From CAJCJE01 sp963818685 (GTDB lineage: Bacteria; Actinomycetota; Actinomycetes; Mycobacteriales; Pseudonocardiaceae), in contig CAWFTJ010000004.1 of assembly GCA_963818685.1 (NCBI GenBank), positions 372,001-436,000 on the forward strand: a stretch of 64,000 bases of DNA, given 5' to 3'. Each line of letters opens with the position of its first letter. The first letter of the stretch is position 1. A program made the translations under genes and the position numbers. Positions 63,085 through 64,000 of this stretch are shown here, one piece after another. Below the pieces are notes generated by a model, which searched no databases, was not told the origin of the DNA, and was given only the letters and a program-made list of their open reading frames with translations.

Positions 63085-63909
63085 CTACCAGCCGAACCGG
63101 GTGAGGCCGCTCTCCAGGACCTCGACGATCTTCTCGCCGGTCAGGAACGAGTCCGGGGTCGACCGGCCGGTGATGAACGGGTAGTCGACGATCACCGACC
63201 GCTCGTGGCCGAACTTGCCGTGGTAGGCGCCGTCCGGGCCGGTGGCGTCGCGCAGGATGTACTCAAGCGGGTACGGCGGCGGGCCCATGTTGAAGTCGGT
63301 CCGCAGGAAGCCGGTGCCGTCCTTGTAGTCGTACTCCTTGCAGTGGCCGGTGACGTGCTTGCCCCAGATGATCGACTTGCGGTCCTCCCAGTCACGGGCG
63401 AACGCGAGGCAGGCGACGCCGTAGCACTCGGCCGCGACCGGCTTGCCGGAACGCAGGAAGGACAGGATCAGGTCGTGCACGCGGGCGTTGTTGGCCATGT
63501 CCACGATCGGGCCGGAACCGCCGACGATGAGCATGGTGTCGTAGCCGGCGATGTCGGACCGGACCTTGTCCAGGTCGTTGTTGTACTTCTCCAGCTTGCG
63601 CAGGTAGTTGTCGTCGCTGGTGTACGGACGCTCGGGCAGCCAGTCGGCCAGGCTGCGCGGGTTGGCCAACCGATCCGACTCGTCCACCTTCCTGGTCAGT
63701 TCGGCGACCTCACGGGTGGTCACCGAACGGCCGAGCGGCGGGTCGATGAAGTCCGGGTCCATGCTGGGGGGCAGCGCGTGCGGCTGCCGTCCGGTCGGGG
63801 TGGCGAAATCCACTTCGTAGTCGCGCTCATCGAACTTGCTGAGCGGGCCGACGAGTTCCTCACCCCAATATCCATACTCGGACAGGAGCACTAATATCCT
63901 CTTGCTCAC
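63085..63909 (-). CDS. Large DJ-1/PfpI-superfamily protein (Hsp31-like size)
   Basis: GTG 63909 follows GGAG by about eight bases, giving 274 residues; the frame stays open to near the window edge, but an earlier start has no ribosome site. The N-terminus KRILVLLSEYGYWGEELVGPLSKFDERDYEVDFATPTG is DJ-1-like. The elbow is GKPVAAECYGVACLAFA with the nucleophilic Cys in ECYG, and YDTMLIVGGSGPIVDMANN precedes it. A ~60-residue insertion (ADWLPERPYTSDDNYLRKLEKYNNDLDKV) sets it apart from the 206-residue family member at 57888. It is the first gene of the operon in this window; the promoter is in or beyond 63910-64000, where no clear hexamers were found. Confidence 0.88.
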   Translation of the reverse strand: MSKRILVLLSEYGYWGEELVGPLSKFDERDYEVDFATPTGRQPHALPPSMDPDFIDPPLGRSVTTREVAELTRKVDESDRLANPRSLADWLPERPYTSDDNYLRKLEKYNNDLDKVRSDIAGYDTMLIVGGSGPIVDMANNARVHDLILSFLRSGKPVAAECYGVACLAFARDWEDRKSIIWGKHVTGHCKEYDYKDGTGFLRTDFNMGPPPYPLEYILRDATGPDGAYHGKFGHERSVIVDYPFITGRSTPDSFLTGEKIVEVLESGLTRFGW

Positions 63910-64000
63910 GACATCTCCAGGTTTGATGGATATGAGATCTTCATAGGCAGGTCGATGAGCCAACCATGGGACGCGAAATGATTCTGTCCTTCTCACTTGG

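Overview
This is a very GC-rich actinobacterial chromosome segment, most likely from the Pseudonocardiales or a close relative. That placement is inference. It rests on codon use, many GTG starts, several apparently leaderless transcripts, a DUF5753 XRE regulator paired with a DUF574 methyltransferase, a SARP regulator carrying a TTA codon, and Tat-exported hydrolases. No rRNA, tRNA, CRISPR array, insertion sequence or complete biosynthetic gene cluster was seen.

Layout. 0-4.2 kb: the 3' end of a LuxR-type regulator, a Tat-exported alpha/beta hydrolase, a small hypothetical protein and a GT39-like membrane glycosyltransferase. 4.2-6.5 kb: a histidine kinase and response regulator in one operon with that glycosyltransferase. 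6.6-11.2 kb: a TetR repressor facing an SDR/MFS operon across three matching operator half-sites, then an NTF2-like protein and a second MFS. 11.1-23.1 kb: an oligosaccharide-use locus with a GH5-like glycosidase, a LacI repressor, a five-gene Opp-type ABC transporter and a large Tat-exported GH2 enzyme. The same near-palindromic LacI operator lies upstream of both the glycosidase and the transporter operon.

23.4-32.3 kb: XRE-DUF5753 plus DUF574, a P450, a methyltransferase fused to an Ig-like domain, a GntR/DUF1648 pair, a GlxA-like AraC regulator, an HD protein, and a MarR facing a flavin reductase-GNAT fusion. 32.3-39.5 kb: a SARP regulator with a TTA codon at position 5, a short-form leucyl-tRNA synthetase, an EmrB/QacA-type exporter and a methyltransferase. 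39.5-45.1 kb: a secreted sedolisin, a kinase remnant, an ArsR-like regulator, a 1.4-kb gene-poor stretch, an NTF2-like protein and a small secreted protein. 45.3-48.8 kb: IclR, a frameshifted zinc dehydrogenase and an IlvD/EDD sugar-acid dehydratase in one overlapping operon. 48.8-51.2 kb: a second DUF574 methyltransferase and a secreted GH76 mannanase.

51.3-63.9 kb is the most unusual part: thirteen consecutive minus-strand genes, many with overlapping stop and start codons. In order of transcription they encode a DJ-1/PfpI protein, a benzoylformate-decarboxylase-like TPP enzyme, three NTF2/SnoaL-like proteins, a GMC oxidoreductase, a second DJ-1/PfpI protein, a VOC protein, an AGE-epimerase-like protein with an unfamiliar N-terminal domain, a STAS protein, a GlgX-type debranching enzyme, a second STAS protein and a GlgC-like nucleotidyltransferase. 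I know of no described pathway with this combination. It joins alpha-oxo/carbonyl chemistry to glucan or nucleotide-sugar metabolism and partner-switch-type regulators. About 3.7 kb inside it (roughly 53.36-57.04 kb) is full of single-base indels, mostly insertions, which look like uncorrected sequencing errors. GlgX, one STAS gene and the AGE gene are therefore broken here but probably intact in the organism.
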